Positions 35,335 through 48,528 of a stretch of DNA of 64,000 nucleotides are shown piece by piece. The number at the start of each line of letters is the position of its first letter. Position 1 is the first letter of the stretch. The notes under the pieces were generated by a model. It made no database searches. It had not been told where the DNA came from and worked only from the letters and a program-made list of their open reading frames with translations. The position numbers were made by a program, and so were the translations under genes. Origin of the DNA: Paraglomus occultum (Eukaryota; Glomeromycota; Glomeromycetes; Paraglomerales; Paraglomeraceae); assembly GCA_910592205.1 (NCBI GenBank), contig CAJVPJ010000032.1:1-64000 (forward strand), read 5' to 3'.

Positions 35335-38300
35335 AAATATGTAAGAGTTTGGAAGCTTTTATTCTATACAAGTGGAACTACGCATTCGTGAAATATTGCC
35401 AAGTTGTGACAGTGAATAGGTAACAGTGGAATAGAGTGGTAGGCAAGCTATCGTTAATAACAAGTAATTTTCTCTTACAGTTGTTATTTATTAATATATA
35501 AATGTTTATCGAGCAAAATAGTATATTCTCAGTGCAAAACAGACGGGTTTTTATATGGTTCTGACAGAGTAATCGCAGTTTGAAGTGATCATGAGAGTGA
35601 GGGAGAAGAGTAACAAGCGAGATGATCGATGGTAACCGGGAGGTAAAAATAGGCGCAGACACTAGTATGGGGACGTTTTACGTCGTTTGGAGAGTAGCTA
35701 TAAGTGTTCTGAACGGTTTCTGTAGCTAGAAGTACTCACCCGCCATCCTTCTTTTTTGTATTGCGTTGTTGGTTTGCGGAAGTGTAAGTACCGGCTGCGA
35801 AATATAATAATATATGTACTATAAAATGAATAGCTTATAGTTATCGTGGTGTGTGGTGTGAGTAGAGTTCAAAAAAGAAATTTAGGGGTGTGGATCCGAA
35901 TTTATTTGGATAATTTTGGGGGGTCATTGTTTATAATGATTTAGGAACTGTGGGGTGTTTGATGGTAAAAGTTGTCATGATCAAAATCGATAAAAGGTTC
36001 ATTGATTGGGCGAAGAGGAGCCCTCGTCAGTATTTTAGTCTCGTGGAAAGCGAAAAGATGGGTTTTTCTTAAGACTTTTTTGCAATCTGCTATGCTTCGA
36101 CTTACCATATTCAACGAGAATGTAAAAATTTTTTATTAATAATCAACAATGATTATAATGTTTAAATTGTTCAGAAAAGTATGTGTAAAGTAGCATATTG
36201 CAAGTGCGTTGATGGGCGAGGTTTCCACTGTTCGCTCTGTTTCATACGAATCTGTGAAATGACAATAGCCAGTTTCTCTACCATGATTTAGCCATCCGTC
36301 CAATTAGAACACAGCGTGTCAATTTGTAATTCGTAACAAAAGAGGGTCCAACGACAATGATGACCCCTCAATGCTCACGGGTAAGGGGCTGTTTATTATT
36401 CACGTGAGAATCTCATCCCTAAACTTCAGTCATGTCCACCAATAACAACTAGTATTTCCATATAAGATTTGGGGGTATCAACAACAAATGTTGCCAAATA
36501 TGGGACGATTGGGCGTTCACTGGCTAAATTCTATATACGGTAGGTGTGTTGTGAAGAACTGTACTGTAATATATATTAATATTAATATGCATTAAACTAA
36601 GTGGCGTTTAATTTCCTTTGTTGGAATAAATATTAATATGGTGTATTATAGTTTAAGAGTTAATTGTTTTCCGATTTGAATTTGCTTCAACACTTGAATA
36701 AGCTTGAGGAATTGGCCACGCGCTTAACGCAGAGTCGTCTGACAAGCGTTTGTCTCTATCTGGTTTGACATGGTGTCGTTTTATTATGTATTCACAAGTT
36801 TTGGTAATAAAACTAATTTAGAAAAGCAAATGTTGATTACCAGGGTGTTACCTAAAGTTTTGAGGTTTTTATTTGGTTAAATCGCAATCTGATATTTCGA
36901 TTTTTCGTCGTCGGTTTCTCAAGAGTACACCTCATTTGACTGAGAGATAGCAGCTTTTCTCTTGACCCATCCGTTTGATTAGATCGATTAGTTGCAAAGT
37001 GTTACTATTGCTTTTGTTGCTGTGCTACAATAATCCAACACTCTTATAGCTTAAAAATGGTTCATGCGGTTACCGTATTGCTATAAACAACAATAATACA
37101 GCTAATGCCGAGTAAAGCCTGTTTGGTAACAAAAAAAGATCTAATCAATTATACAGTGCAACAAAAAGACCCCGAATTAAAATGTGCCTGGACAACTGCG
37201 TAAAATTGGTTTATCCCGTATGTTGTCTCAATGGGGAAATTGTGCTTTGAAACAAATAACATTTTGTTTATATTGTTCGACTTCTCCTGCTCCTTCCAGG
37301 GCTGAAATACTCTTACCCACTTGGTAAATTTCTCACTTGCACATTCCATTAAATCTGTGCAAAGTTTGTCATAAATGTCGACGATCAATGCCCCATTTCG
37401 TCTGTTTTCCCCTGAATAAATAGAGTAATATAAAGATTGACAAAACTATGTGGTGTCCTGACATGAATTACACAATAGCAATTATGGGAATAGATATAAC
37501 TAATCGCAAATCAATCACACAAAATGCTTCTTATTCTTCAAATCGAACGTAATTATTCGCTATAAAAAAGATGCGATGCAGAATGTACGTAGAACCAATA
37601 AAATCATTGTACAATCGTAATTCTAGTAATTTCAATGATTATAGAAATATCCTAAATTTAAATAAGATTATGGCTCTTATTATTACATTTGAAAACGAAA
37701 AACCAGGGAAGGATTACAATAACGATGAACCAGAAAAGACAGGTCGATATACTTGTGATGATTAAAAAAAAAGATGTGAAACTAACTTTCTCTCAATGAA
37801 TTAGAGAATGTAATTGTTCGGAGAACTGACAAAACATTCATCCTTCCTTCACCCCTAGTTACTAATCAGACTACGAATATAAGTTAAAATATTCCAATAA
37901 TTTATCCGACTTGATAACAAAAATCGCGTTCGATAATCATAAATAATGATTTCAAACCCAACACACATCATCGTATCGGCTTGCTTTCGTTCGCCAGATT
38001 CAATGTCGATGGTAATTGATATTATTCGATTCACATATGAAGAACGTTGTATGTATCACTGTCATACAAAAAATCGTATAACACATCCGACCGAATAACG
38101 TTTATTGTCATTTGCAAAAGGTCTGCACAACAGCTGTCGTTTATAAAAAATAGTATGCATTATGCTAAATTATCTTCAACGACTCGCAAAACAATAAGAA
38201 ATAAACTATTCATGAAGATAATTGTAACATTCGATAAAGCGTACGTACAGTATATTATTGACAAATTATGAACATTTGTATAATTGTTTGATAACCCATC

Positions 38301-40059
38301 AGGCAATAGACAGTACATGACGACGGTAATCGCTTATATCTGCAGATCTGTTCCGTATTAGATCGACTAGTTGGCTGTATGCACTTCTTGAGCCCATGTT
38401 GTCAAGTCTTAAATAGCATAAATTGAGTGAATTTTGCAGCCTCACCAATAGAAGATTTAGCTAACGTATTTAGTAACTCAATGCGTTTTTTTTACAATGA
38501 TATGCCGAGCGTAAAATTGTCTCGCACCAATAAAAAGGATTATCACTAGCGCATTTAGTAACGCAAGCAGTCTTTCACAATGTATGCCGAGCCACGTTTG
38601 TCACGCCATTTTAATGCTATCGTATTTTTATTCAATTGCGTTAATAGAAAAATTATTGCTTTGCATAGATTGTTATGGTCCGCAATGGTTTATACGTTAC
38701 GTAGGCGTGTTGCGAACATGGGATGTCTACTGAATTTAGGCCGCACCACCACCTTTACTTTGATGGTTGCGTCAATTAAAAGTCTGAGCGATTTAACCAT
38801 TACTAGCGCACGTGCGATCTTCATATCTTAATATAGAGATCATCCGACTCTCTTGATTTAGGCAAGTAACTTTATAAAACCTGTCTTAAATATACTCATT
38901 CTCTCGAAAGGAAATATAAACTTCATCTTCGTGGCCATCGTTATTAATCACTAATAACTCAACAATGAAGAATTCTATGCTTATAAATTTACACTTTCTA
39001 CTTGTATGTAAATTTGACACGATACCTTTTTAATCCACGAAAAGCTACACAGTGCGTTATATATCAAATTCTTAGTCAATCGAGAAATGATGTAATTTCC
39101 TAACTACTTATGTACGCATGTAACAGATTATGGTCCGACATTGTGAATATACTTTGAATTAGTTAGTGGTAAATTTTTTAGATAGCATTAAAACATATCA
39201 TTGTAAGAGACCATTTTGAGTCACTAAATACATCAGCTACAATTCTGCTATTGGTGAGGATGCAAAATTTACTCGATTAATGCTATTTAAGACGTATTAA
39301 CATGAGTTTAAGCTTAATACTAATTCCAAGTGCGTTTGTCAACTAATCACGTTAAGTCAGTTGGCTGTCCACCCAATATTATCCAATCTTTGTCTCATAC
39401 TGAATGAGGCGGAACTAATGGCCGTGCAGGTAGATTGTCATCAGCTGGTGCGGTCTTCGAATGGTCTGGTAACATCGATAGCGCGTATTTGATTATTAGT
39501 CATGCGTTAATAGCATGAAGATTTGCTACGCCAGTATTTGCTGTAATGCTTTCATACTAATCTTTCGCATCGTCTTCAAGGCAATTTTCAAAATTCTCAT
39601 TCGTATATTATGTCCCGCACCTGGATCATAATTAGTGCATTCACATCACCGGCAAAAATTTCTAATAAAAATCTTCTGGATCTGTTAATCCTCGCGAAAC
39701 TTTCATATCCCGCCATGTTTCGATTATTATTTTGATTATATTATTTTGTAAATCTAAAATTTTCTGATTTAAAACAATTATATATCTTTTAATTCAAATT
39801 AGCATCGCAAATTAATCTTGCTCTCAGTTTCCACTTGTTATATTTGTTGTGTTTAGCTTCCATTTTGCATATTTCCCATATAGTCTTGTACGGCCGAGGA
39901 GAGTGAAATTTTTAGATAATAGCACTACACATCGGGTTTTATTTTTATCAAATCGACTCTCCAGAAAACATGCAATAACATTTCATCTCTATATTTTTCT
40001 TCATATACACCCGTATATTTGCATTGGTTCTCCACAATGCCCGATGATCGAGCGTAGCT
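35335..40059. other. Gene-poor region upstream of CHD1
   Basis: About 4.7 kb of AT-rich DNA. Frames at 37149-37388 (-), 38047-38271 (+) and 38580-38831 (+) are short and resemble no known family. The first few hundred bases should hold the CHD1 promoter. No RNA gene or transposon ends were recognised. Confidence 0.4.
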
Positions 40060-40792
40060 TTATTCGCTCTTTCTATTTCTTGTGCCAGCCGTTGATTTAG
40101 TTTGCAATCGTATTTTGATATCGTCGAATTGTAGATGTGACATTATTACGTAAGCCCCGTAATTGTCTTCTAAATTATTTATTACATCCTGGGGTTGATT
40201 ATCATTAATGCATTCAAGGCTCGTCAAATGATGTTTTCTTCCAGTTAATGTAGAAAAGTGTTCCCTGATCAATTGGCATAGACTTTCAAAACTATTAAGA
40301 GTATTATCATGGATTCTCATTTCTCTTTGATTAGGTAATAATTTTTTGCGCCATGTTAATTCGTTAATTTTTTTTCTCAAGACCGGTAATTTTCTCTTCG
40401 TACTCAACTAATTGATTATTTTTGCTGTCAATAACCGTTTCGCTTGCTTTAATTTCCTTGAGAGCTGATCGCAATTGTTTACGCAGATTCGACCGACATT
40501 CGATTTTTTAAACCATCAATAGATTAGAGATAGTAGAATTCTGTCGAGTCAACTCTCGGTCACATTTTTCTAGGTCTCGCATAAGCTGGTAAATTTTCTT
40601 CTCATTGGTACGATTAATTTTTATCTCGCGATTTAATTCATTCCGTAGCTCTATATTTGTTTCCGCAAGTTGTATAAATGCCGGGTCTATGGCTTTTCTT
40701 TGTAAGAACGCGCGTTTGTTTTTCCATTGTATATTTACGAGAAAAATGTCACTGGAGTGGCATAGAAAATCAGAGACATGCAATCGATCCAC
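40060..40792 (-). pseudogene. Broken coiled-coil protein gene
   Basis: A first frame (40508-40792) and a last frame (40060-40407) can be read as one protein if two breaks are ignored. The first is a TAA at about 40508-40510, after which the same frame continues with KIECRSNLRKQLRSALKEIK. The second is a one-base shift in an A8 run near 40372, after which KKINELTWRKKLL follows. The combined product is rich in Glu, Lys, Leu and Asn with heptad-like spacing, so a coiled coil is likely. No family is recognised. It could also be a real gene with sequencing errors in homopolymers, or an exon group with unseen introns. No promoter or partner genes help to decide. Confidence 0.4.
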
Positions 40793-41603
40793 AATGATTT
40801 ATGGTTATCAACTTTTAATTTGCACATGTTATATTAGTAAATTCACTTTAACAGGCGTTCAGCAAAAGACGTCCGTCAAATTACTCAAATCTTGTCATGT
40901 TTTATTGAAAAAAATGGGTTGAAAAAATGAAGTATTTTATGAGTACAAATATTATTTCCTATCGCCATTGTTCTGTAAAATAATTTACATATCCATCTAT
41001 GGAAAATAAATAAAAAAGTACCCAGTCTGTCTGGAAAAAACTAAATTCGAAACCCTTCTATAATTAAAAATATTCCCTCAACTTCCTAAAAATATGTTTT
41101 GCAGCTAACTGGAAAAAAAAACTTGGATTACTGGCAGGAAATAATAGAATAATTTCATTGATACTTTGCTCTTTCCTCCTCCCAATATTACGGGGGGTAA
41201 TTTACATCCTAAATTCAATTTCCTTTCGACACAATTTACAGAATAGTGTCCGACTATTTATTCAATAGAAAATAATACAACAAACTGCAAAATCTCTCAC
41301 GTTAACGTAATGATTAAGTAACTACCAATGCTTAATCGCAAGATAACACTATACCAACACGACTCACTGTGTTTGTATAAAAAAGAGCGAGAGCTACAAC
41401 TTAACGAGTCTACTTATCGGAATCGGATCTTATTCATTGCAGTATTGAAGACGATGTTGGAATCACGGATACGCGAATACAAAATGTAAATACAATAATT
41501 TATTATTTGCTACTTACAATCATAATGTTGCCATAAGGTCATGCTTAACATGACAACTCTATCATACAACTCCCCCTATTAAAAATCAACCAAACTAATT
41601 TAC
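40793..41603. other. Intergenic region
   Basis: AT-rich DNA between the coiled-coil remnant and the 3' end of the G6PD gene. No gene recognised. Confidence 0.4.
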
Positions 41604-43522
41604 TTATTCCTTACCTTCAGACCAGACATACTCCTCTGTACGTTTATATCCATATTTAGCCACAAATTCATGAACTCCATCAGGACCGCGAGATCCGTAC
41701 GGATATGGGATGGGAGCCACCTTTTTCTTTTCGATAGTGTGTAACAAAGGTGTAAAAATCTTCCAAGCAGCGTCTAATTCGTCATTACGTACAAAGTTGG
41801 AATGGTCTCCCTTGAGGACATCGAGGATTAAAGCCTCGTATGCATCAGGAATCTTCAGATCAGAGAAACGGCGTTTGTATGTAAGGTCTAGTTCAGATAT
41901 GACTGTGTCCATGGAGAGACCGGGTTGTTTATTTACGAATTTCATGTACATGGCCTCATTAGGTTGAACTCTGATGACAAGTTCGTTACGAGGGGCACCA
42001 CGGAAAACGTTTCCAGGAACATCTTGGAACTGAATACGAATTTCAGTCTTTTGTTCACTTAACGCTGTCAAGTAAAAATAAAATTGCACGTGAATGGAAT
42101 GCAACCGGATGCGATGGTTTGATAACAATTACAATATAATTATAAATTTGCCGTTCTATAGTTAGAGAGACATACCTTTTCCGCATTTAAGAATAAATGG
42201 AACACCTTCCCAACGTTCATTATTAATCCAGAGAACAGCGGCGGCATATGTTGGGCAATTACTGCCTGGTGGAACAGTACTGTCTTCTAAATATCCTGGC
42301 TTGGTATTGTCTTCCGATCTGGTATATTGACCTAGCAAAGTCTCCTCAATCTTGACGGGAGGAATGGCACGAAGGACGCGTACCTATTAATAAAACGAAC
42401 CGTCAATAAAGAATCTCGCTAGCGATTGACAAGTTGATCTCGGTCTGAGCAAGCAAGCAAGCAACAACAAACCTTCTCGTCGCGAACGTCCTCCGCATCC
42501 AGTGATACAGGACGCTGCATGGCAACAATACTCAGTATCTGAAGTATGTCTGTGGGATGGTTTAAAGTGAGCGTCATTGAAAGTGTGGATGCCTTACGTA
42601 ATCAAGATACCGTAACACTTACGATTTTGCATTACGTCACGAATAATACCAAATTCGTCGAAATATCCACCGCGACCCTCAGTTCCAATCTTCTCTTTGA
42701 AAGTGATTTGTACATTGGAAATACATTGACGATTCCAGACAGCCCCAAAGAAGACATTCGCAAATCGAATAGTCAACAAATTCTTGACCATTTCTTTACC
42801 AAGATAGTGATCGATACGATAAACCTATTAACACACGACAAGGTAATGTCAGCACGATGGTTATTATGTTTCATTAGCGTGTTTCCTAAAGAATTGTTTC
42901 GATTACCTCCTCCTCCTTCCATAATGGCGCTAGCGCACGGTGTAATTCACGTGAGCTCTCCAAATCATGTCCGAATGGTTTCTCAACAATTAGACGATTG
43001 AATCCAGACCTAGAGTAGGCGGTAAGTTTCACGCCTCTGGCAACGGGCACAAACACACTAGGGGGTAGTGCCATATAAAACACGCGATTTTTACTCCCCT
43101 TGGCATCGCGTTCCACTTCCGCGATCGCAGTTTCTAGTCGCTGATAACCCTCAACTTTGTCATACGGGCCCGAGACGTATGTGCATAATCGTTTGAATTC
43201 TGCGAGTTTTTGCGCATCGATGGGAGCTTTTATGTATGCAGATATTCGCTCACGGAAATCCTCCAATTCAAGTTTGGAACGAGCATACCCGATTATATGC
43301 GTTCTCTCTGGCAAAAAGCCCATGCGATATAGGCCAAAAAGGGCCGGATACGTCTTCTTCTTGGCAAGGTCGCCAGAGGCCCCAAGAACTGTTTTGATCA
43401 GAAGCGTAAGATCATCAACACATGATCGTGTATGACGGACGAATGTGTTTTACGTTCAATTGCCCGTTTTACATACCGATGACAGTAATAATTCCGTCTG
43501 GTTGTTTAGATTTATTTGCCAT
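41604..43522 (-). CDS. ZWF1: Glucose-6-phosphate 1-dehydrogenase
   Basis: Catalyses glucose 6-phosphate plus NADP+ to 6-phosphogluconolactone plus NADPH, the first step of the oxidative pentose phosphate pathway in the cytosol. Six exons keep phase: 43477-43522, 42907-43388, 42623-42824, 42473-42549, 42176-42383 and 41604-42064, for 491 residues, as expected for the family. The NADP-binding [16 protein letters not shown] begins near residue 18, the [14 protein letters not shown] stretch near 150, and the substrate-binding RIDHYLGKE at about 179-187, right at an exon start. RFAN-F-AVWN and DVMQNH-LQIL follow. The first exon is only 46 nt and ends within the codon just before VLGASGD. The gene is divergent from the acyltransferase gene; about 820 bp separate the two start codons. 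Confidence 0.97.
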
Positions 43523-44344
43523 TGTTAAAATAATGGGATTAGGTCGGTTCGTAGAATTTGTTCGAGTGATCCCAGATGGGAGATACCAAGATCTTCTATG
43601 GGCGATTATTTATAAAGAATTCTCATGTATGTTGCACGAAATGATGATTAATGAACGCATTATGAAAACTGAATATGAAGTAGGTATGACAAAATAATAT
43701 GATACAAATTCATAGAAAGTTTTATCCCGATCAATCAATCAATAGACCAAACATTAACATCATTTGTTAGTAAGCACATTTATGTATGCATTTAACAATT
43801 CAACGCTGAAACTGTGAAACGCGTGGAGGTGTGTTAAAATCGACTGTCGAACGCCAAATAATTACTCAGTTGCATTTGATACACCAAGGTAAAACGCAAT
43901 CAAACAAGGAACTAAGAATTAATTGGTAGAGATAAGCGATCGCCTCATGTTCATATAGTTTATTTGGGATAAGCTCTTCCTCTCTCTTTGCTGCCCATTT
44001 ACGACATTCTCACACACACGCCATCCAATCACAGAATTCTTCCTTCAATCGAAAAAGATCGTCATGTCATGCATCAGCTGAAATTTTCGTAAAGAGAGAG
44101 ATCAATTTTACAATGCACAAATGTTGCCACACAACCGATAGCCCCCGCTATCAAAACTTTCGATATTTGCAATTCCCGCAATTCCCGCAATCCCCGTGTG
44201 AGAAATAGAATAGCCCATTACTACTACACTTGTTCTTCATATACTCACATTGTCCTCATAACACTTCTCTCTCGTCGCATTCCGATAAAAATCTTTGTCC
44301 ATTCGCACACAGTACTAGAATAGCATTTGTTAATTCGACAAGAA
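43523..44344. promoter_or_regulatory. Divergent intergenic region between G6PD and PDAT genes
   Basis: This 822-bp stretch should contain both promoters, because the flanking genes point away from each other. Three tandem copies of the octamer CAATTCCCG/CAATCCCCG (about 44168-44197) and a CT-rich stretch just before the PDAT start are visible. No known factor site can be assigned with confidence. Confidence 0.5.
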
Positions 44345-47300
44345 ATGTCGCGTCGACGTAAACAGAACAAATCTGCTTCTGACGACGACCTGTCTCACTT
44401 TGATGACGACGCTTATCAGAGCGATGCCAGTACTGCAACAACAGCGACTATTGCGTCGACGGCATATCAACAATATTCCAATTCCCGCCCTGTTCGGCAG
44501 AATCTGACGTCTCATCCCAACTCGGTTCATTTTACGATTCCCAACAGACCTACCCGAGTCGGGATTAATCAGGATAGTCAGGCAAATCAGTCTGATGAGG
44601 CAAAGAACGAGGATCAAGCTGATGAACAGAATGCGGGCGAAACGTTCTTTCTCGGACGGAAATATCTCTTAACACGCAAGCGTGTAGTGTTCTCGGCTGG
44701 GTTGATACTTGGCTTGATCATTGCATGGATGTCTATGGAACCTACAACCGTTAATCAATTCTCAACAATATTTCAGGATTTGGATCTGAGCAGCATTCTA
44801 CCCGCTAATATACTAGTCGATGAGATAATAGGAAATATGACAATGTTTTTGAAACCAAATATTCTTGCTGATACCGAATTCATGCCTGGAATGCAATTGG
44901 CTGAAGCAGGAATAAGTGCAGAGTTTCCGGTAGTATTAATACCAGGGATTGTATCCACTGTAAGTATAGTATGAGATGGGGAGAAAAGTATATGTATAAC
45001 GAGTGTGTTTTCTTGTTTCATGTGTGACTTACTCTAATCGTCATCACGACTAGGGATTGGAAAGTTGGAGCACGGCAACCTGTTCCCAAAAGTACTTTAG
45101 AAGACGAATGTGGGGGACAACGAGTAAGTAACTCGGAGAACTCGTAGATTATTTATTCTTGTTATTATTAGCTATATTTGGAATTCTATCAATTGTATTA
45201 ATTTACTTGCACATCTTCATAAAAGCAATGTTTAGGGCAGTTTTGTTGGACAAAGAATGCTGGACACATCATATGAAGCTCGATGCCGTGACCGGACTCG
45301 ATCCACCCGACGTCAAATTACGAGCTGCTCAAGGTTGACAAAGATGGGCGAGATGCTCGTCATGGGGGTGAGGAGGAGTATGAGGATAGAAGTAGTATCA
45401 AGTTTTTTAGTGGCTGTCACCAGCTATCATATCATACCCACACCTTTCCTTTAACCCTCATTGCATTAACTGATTATACATATGCTTAATTTTACAGGTC
45501 TTGATGCCGCAGATTATTTGTTCCCTGGGTAAGCAATGTGAAGAATGTTTGATCCTGTATTAATCAACAATAGCTAGCGAACGAACACTTTATCCTAAAT
45601 TAACTCTAATATTCTTATTCTCTTTGGGTATAAAGCTATTGGGTTTGGGGTGAGATATAATTATCAGCTTATTCGATCTATTTTATGCAATACTCGTTTA
45701 ATGAACAATGTTGAATTAATTTTATCGTCATGTCTCATGCTTTTTTCGATCACACAGGAAAGATGATTCAGAATTTTGCAGCAATTGGATACGATTCCAA
45801 TAATATGAACTTGGCGGCATACGATTGGCGGCTATCTTTTTATAACCTTGAAGTGCGTGACAAATATTTCTCTAAACTGAAATCAACGCTTGAACTTGCA
45901 AAAAATAGTGATGGAAAGAAGAGCGTGCTTGTTAGTCATTCTATGGGTAAGTATAAGAGAAAAGCTATACAATGAGATTATCAGAACAGTGTCATAGAAA
46001 TTAACAGAAAAATGATCGTATTAGGTTCGATGGTCACTTTGTATTTCTTCAAATGGGTAGAATCCTCGTTGGGCGGAAATGGTGGACCCAATTGGGTTAA
46101 TGACCATGTTGAGGCATTTGTCAACATCGGCGGGCCCTTGTTGGGGCTGCCTAAGGCGTTATCAGCTCTTTTATCAGGTGAAGATTTATAATACAATACC
46201 ACTTTATAATTCGGGGTATTTAAATTATATGTTTTTTTTTTTCAAGGTGAAATGCGGGACACGGTAGAGCTTGGTGCGTTTGGTATCTACGTTCTTGAAC
46301 GCTTCTTTTCTCGTCGCGAGCGCGCAGAAATTTTCCGCACCTGGGGTGGTCTTTCCTCAATGCTCCCTAAAGGCGGTGAAGGCATATGGGGCAATACAAC
46401 CCATGCGCCTGATGATCGCTCTTATGGTTCTCGCTCAGAATCCTATGGTCCCATGCTCACATTCCGCTCTGTTCCGCGTAACAGTAACAACAGCAAATCG
46501 AGTGAGAACAAAAGCGGGCCGCAATTGGTACATAAACATACGTGCAATAGTGGAGTTACGTTTTTGAAACAGAACACGGATAAACTATTTAATGACATGT
46601 TGGCAAGAAATTATAGCTTTGGCGTTGCTACACAAAAAAGTGAGTTTAGAGAAGCTTGGGATCATACCAAATGGACAAATCCACTAGAATCCACTTTGCC
46701 ATATGCACCTGATATGAAGATATATTGTCTTTATGGATGGGGAAAGGAAACAGAACGCAGATATTATTATTCGCACGAGAATGATGGTGATGAGAACGGT
46801 GACTGTGAGGAATGTGCGACTGAAGCTGTTGACGACGACGACAACGAGAAAAAACACAGAATCAAAGAGGGTTTGGAGGTCTTGAGAAATATCTTTATAG
46901 ACAGTTCCATTAATGTTGATACCGAAGGCTTGAAAAGCGGAGTGCACAATGGAGAAGGGTGAGTTTATCACAACTAGAGATAATGAGTATAGCTGGATAA
47001 CATGTGCGAAAAGTTCCGTTTGAAATTGATCTACTGTATTTCATGCAGAGATGGAACAGTGCCTTTAATATCTCTGGGTTACATGTGTGTCAAAGGATGG
47101 AAGGACAGTCTTTACAATCCTGCCGGCATTAAAGTAATCACGCGAGAGTATTATCACGAAACAGCAACATTCGATCTCCGAGGAGGGTCGAAAACGGCTG
47201 ATCATGTGGATATACTTGGAAATTATGCTGTAACGGTGAGTACATCCAATATTAGATATGAACGCCAACTAGCCGTTTGATATCAGTCGACTACTGGTCA

Positions 47301-47457
47301 TGATGTCAACTATTGCGTATTGACAAATTAACTTTCTACCCTTGTTACATGTTAATAGGAGGACGTGCTCAAAGTTGCATCAGGCGCCGGGGATAGGTTA
47401 ACCGATCGATTCCACTCTAATATACTTGAATATGCAGAGAGGGTAGAACTATCATGA
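44345..47457 (+). CDS. LRO1: Phospholipid:diacylglycerol acyltransferase (LCAT family)
   Basis: Transfers an acyl group from a phospholipid to diacylglycerol, making triacylglycerol in the endoplasmic reticulum. Ten exons keep phase: 44345-44959, 45054-45123, 45226-45333, 45498-45528, 45636-45649, 45758-45946, 46025-46177, 46247-46958, 47049-47235 and 47359-47457, for 725 residues. A polar N-terminus precedes one membrane helix (about 114-131), giving a type II membrane protein. Family stretches include GLESW, LLDKECWTHHMKLD, GYWVWGKMIQNFAAIGYD and WRLSFYNLE. The expected triad is Ser341 (SHSMG), Asp632 (DGTVPL) and His683 (DHVDIL). The fifth exon is a 14-nt microexon. An acidic, low-complexity insertion before DGTVPL (about 46780-46860) makes the protein longer than yeast Lro1. 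The first ATG follows an upstream TTG in the same frame. An AATAAA signal lies at about 47492. Confidence 0.95.
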
Positions 47458-47596
47458 TTAGGATTTCGGAATATACAATATTCATAGCTGAAATAAAGAA
47501 GGATACAAAGAGGAACATTGAGAGCTAGCGCACAAAAGACTAAAGAAGAAGAAAAAAAAACGCTTGGTTCAAATGCAGTTGATATGGCAAAGATCT

Positions 47597-47941
47597 TTAA
47601 GTGCTGTTAGAATGATTGCGTGGGAATAGTTGAGCAAACAGATAGTCACCTGTAGTTTGTTTTCTTTTCATGCTCTTGAACTTAATCTCGTATGGAAGGA
47701 CTTTGGATGTTAGATGAAATAAAATTCCAATGCACAATAGACTGACAAGTTTCTGGTGCCATGCAACATGCTCATTAAAATTCAAATGATCCATTTTATT
47801 ATATATTGGTAAAAATTGTAATTTGCGATCGAAATCATAAACACCTACATCAACTCTTTTGATTAGATATGACATCGGCCACTCTGCAGATATATTCCAT
47901 ATATCAGACCTTTTTGAAATCAGTCTCCACCCAATAACCAC
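47597..47941 (-). CDS. Hypothetical small membrane protein
   Basis: A 114-codon frame on the minus strand with one hydrophobic stretch (KLVSLLCIGILFHLTSKVL, about residues 64-82) and a basic C-terminus. It overlaps the 3' end of the neighbouring frame by 22 bases in another phase. No family is recognised. It could be a downstream exon of that neighbour, a separate gene or chance, so confidence is low. Confidence 0.25.
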   Translation of the reverse strand: MVIGWRLISKRSDIWNISAEWPMSYLIKRVDVGVYDFDRKLQFLPIYNKMDHLNFNEHVAWHQKLVSLLCIGILFHLTSKVLPYEIKFKSMKRKQTTGDYLFAQLFPRNHSNST

Positions 47942-48528
47942 GCCTTCTTCTTCATCTCTTTCTTTTCTTTCCTTTTCTGCCTAAGCAAATTCAGCTCCCT
48001 CTTACTCAATTTCTTTTCCTTTTGTTCTCCCTTTAATCTCTTTCGTCCTCGTTCTTCAGCATATTGCTCATAATTAAAGAAAAACGACATTTGACGCATT
48101 GCCTTGGCATCAGCAGAAAAGCGTTCAGGGTTTAGCGTTGGGTCTCTTTGGAAACGACCAGTACGAGCATTAAAGCGGGCACTTGCTGTGTAATTTGGTG
48201 TATGTGTAGTTACGGAAGAAGAAGAAGGTGGGAGTGGCGGAGGGTAGGATGGAAGTGGCGGGGGATAAGACGGAAGTGGTGGAGCCGAGTCTATCGGAAA
48301 TGTGGTTGAAGAATCGGTTGACGTAGATGTGTTATTCTCATTAGATTGTTCTTTGGATTTTCCATCGAGCTTTACTTTTATTTCGGTGTCAATCTTATCC
48401 AGCAGTGAGTCCAGTGGATTTACCTCTTCTGCTCTGTCCGTTGCCTCAAACCCCGTCGTCTCTCCTGAATACCAGTAATTCGGATAATAGTGTTGGTAGT
48501 TATAATCTTGCGTGTCGTCGTCGTCCAT
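47920..48528 (-). CDS. Hypothetical basic, low-complexity nuclear-type protein
   Basis: A single-exon frame of 202 codons. It has an acidic, Tyr-rich N-terminus (MDDDDTQDYNYQHYYPNYW), a Ser/Thr-rich middle, three PPLPSYPPP-like units (about residues 82-102), then a conserved-looking motif RFNARTGRF followed by KAMRQMSFFFNYE, and a Lys/Arg-rich helical tail rich in KKEMKKK. The tail looks like a nuclear localisation signal and coiled coil. I have a weak memory of RFN-TGRF followed by an FF-type motif in small RNA-processing or WW-binding proteins, but cannot name the family. It is tail-to-tail with the PDAT gene. Confidence 0.6.
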   Translation of the reverse strand: MDDDDTQDYNYQHYYPNYWYSGETTGFEATDRAEEVNPLDSLLDKIDTEIKVKLDGKSKEQSNENNTSTSTDSSTTFPIDSAPPLPSYPPPLPSYPPPLPPSSSSVTTHTPNYTASARFNARTGRFQRDPTLNPERFSADAKAMRQMSFFFNYEQYAEERGRKRLKGEQKEKKLSKRELNLLRQKRKEKKEMKKKAWLLGGD

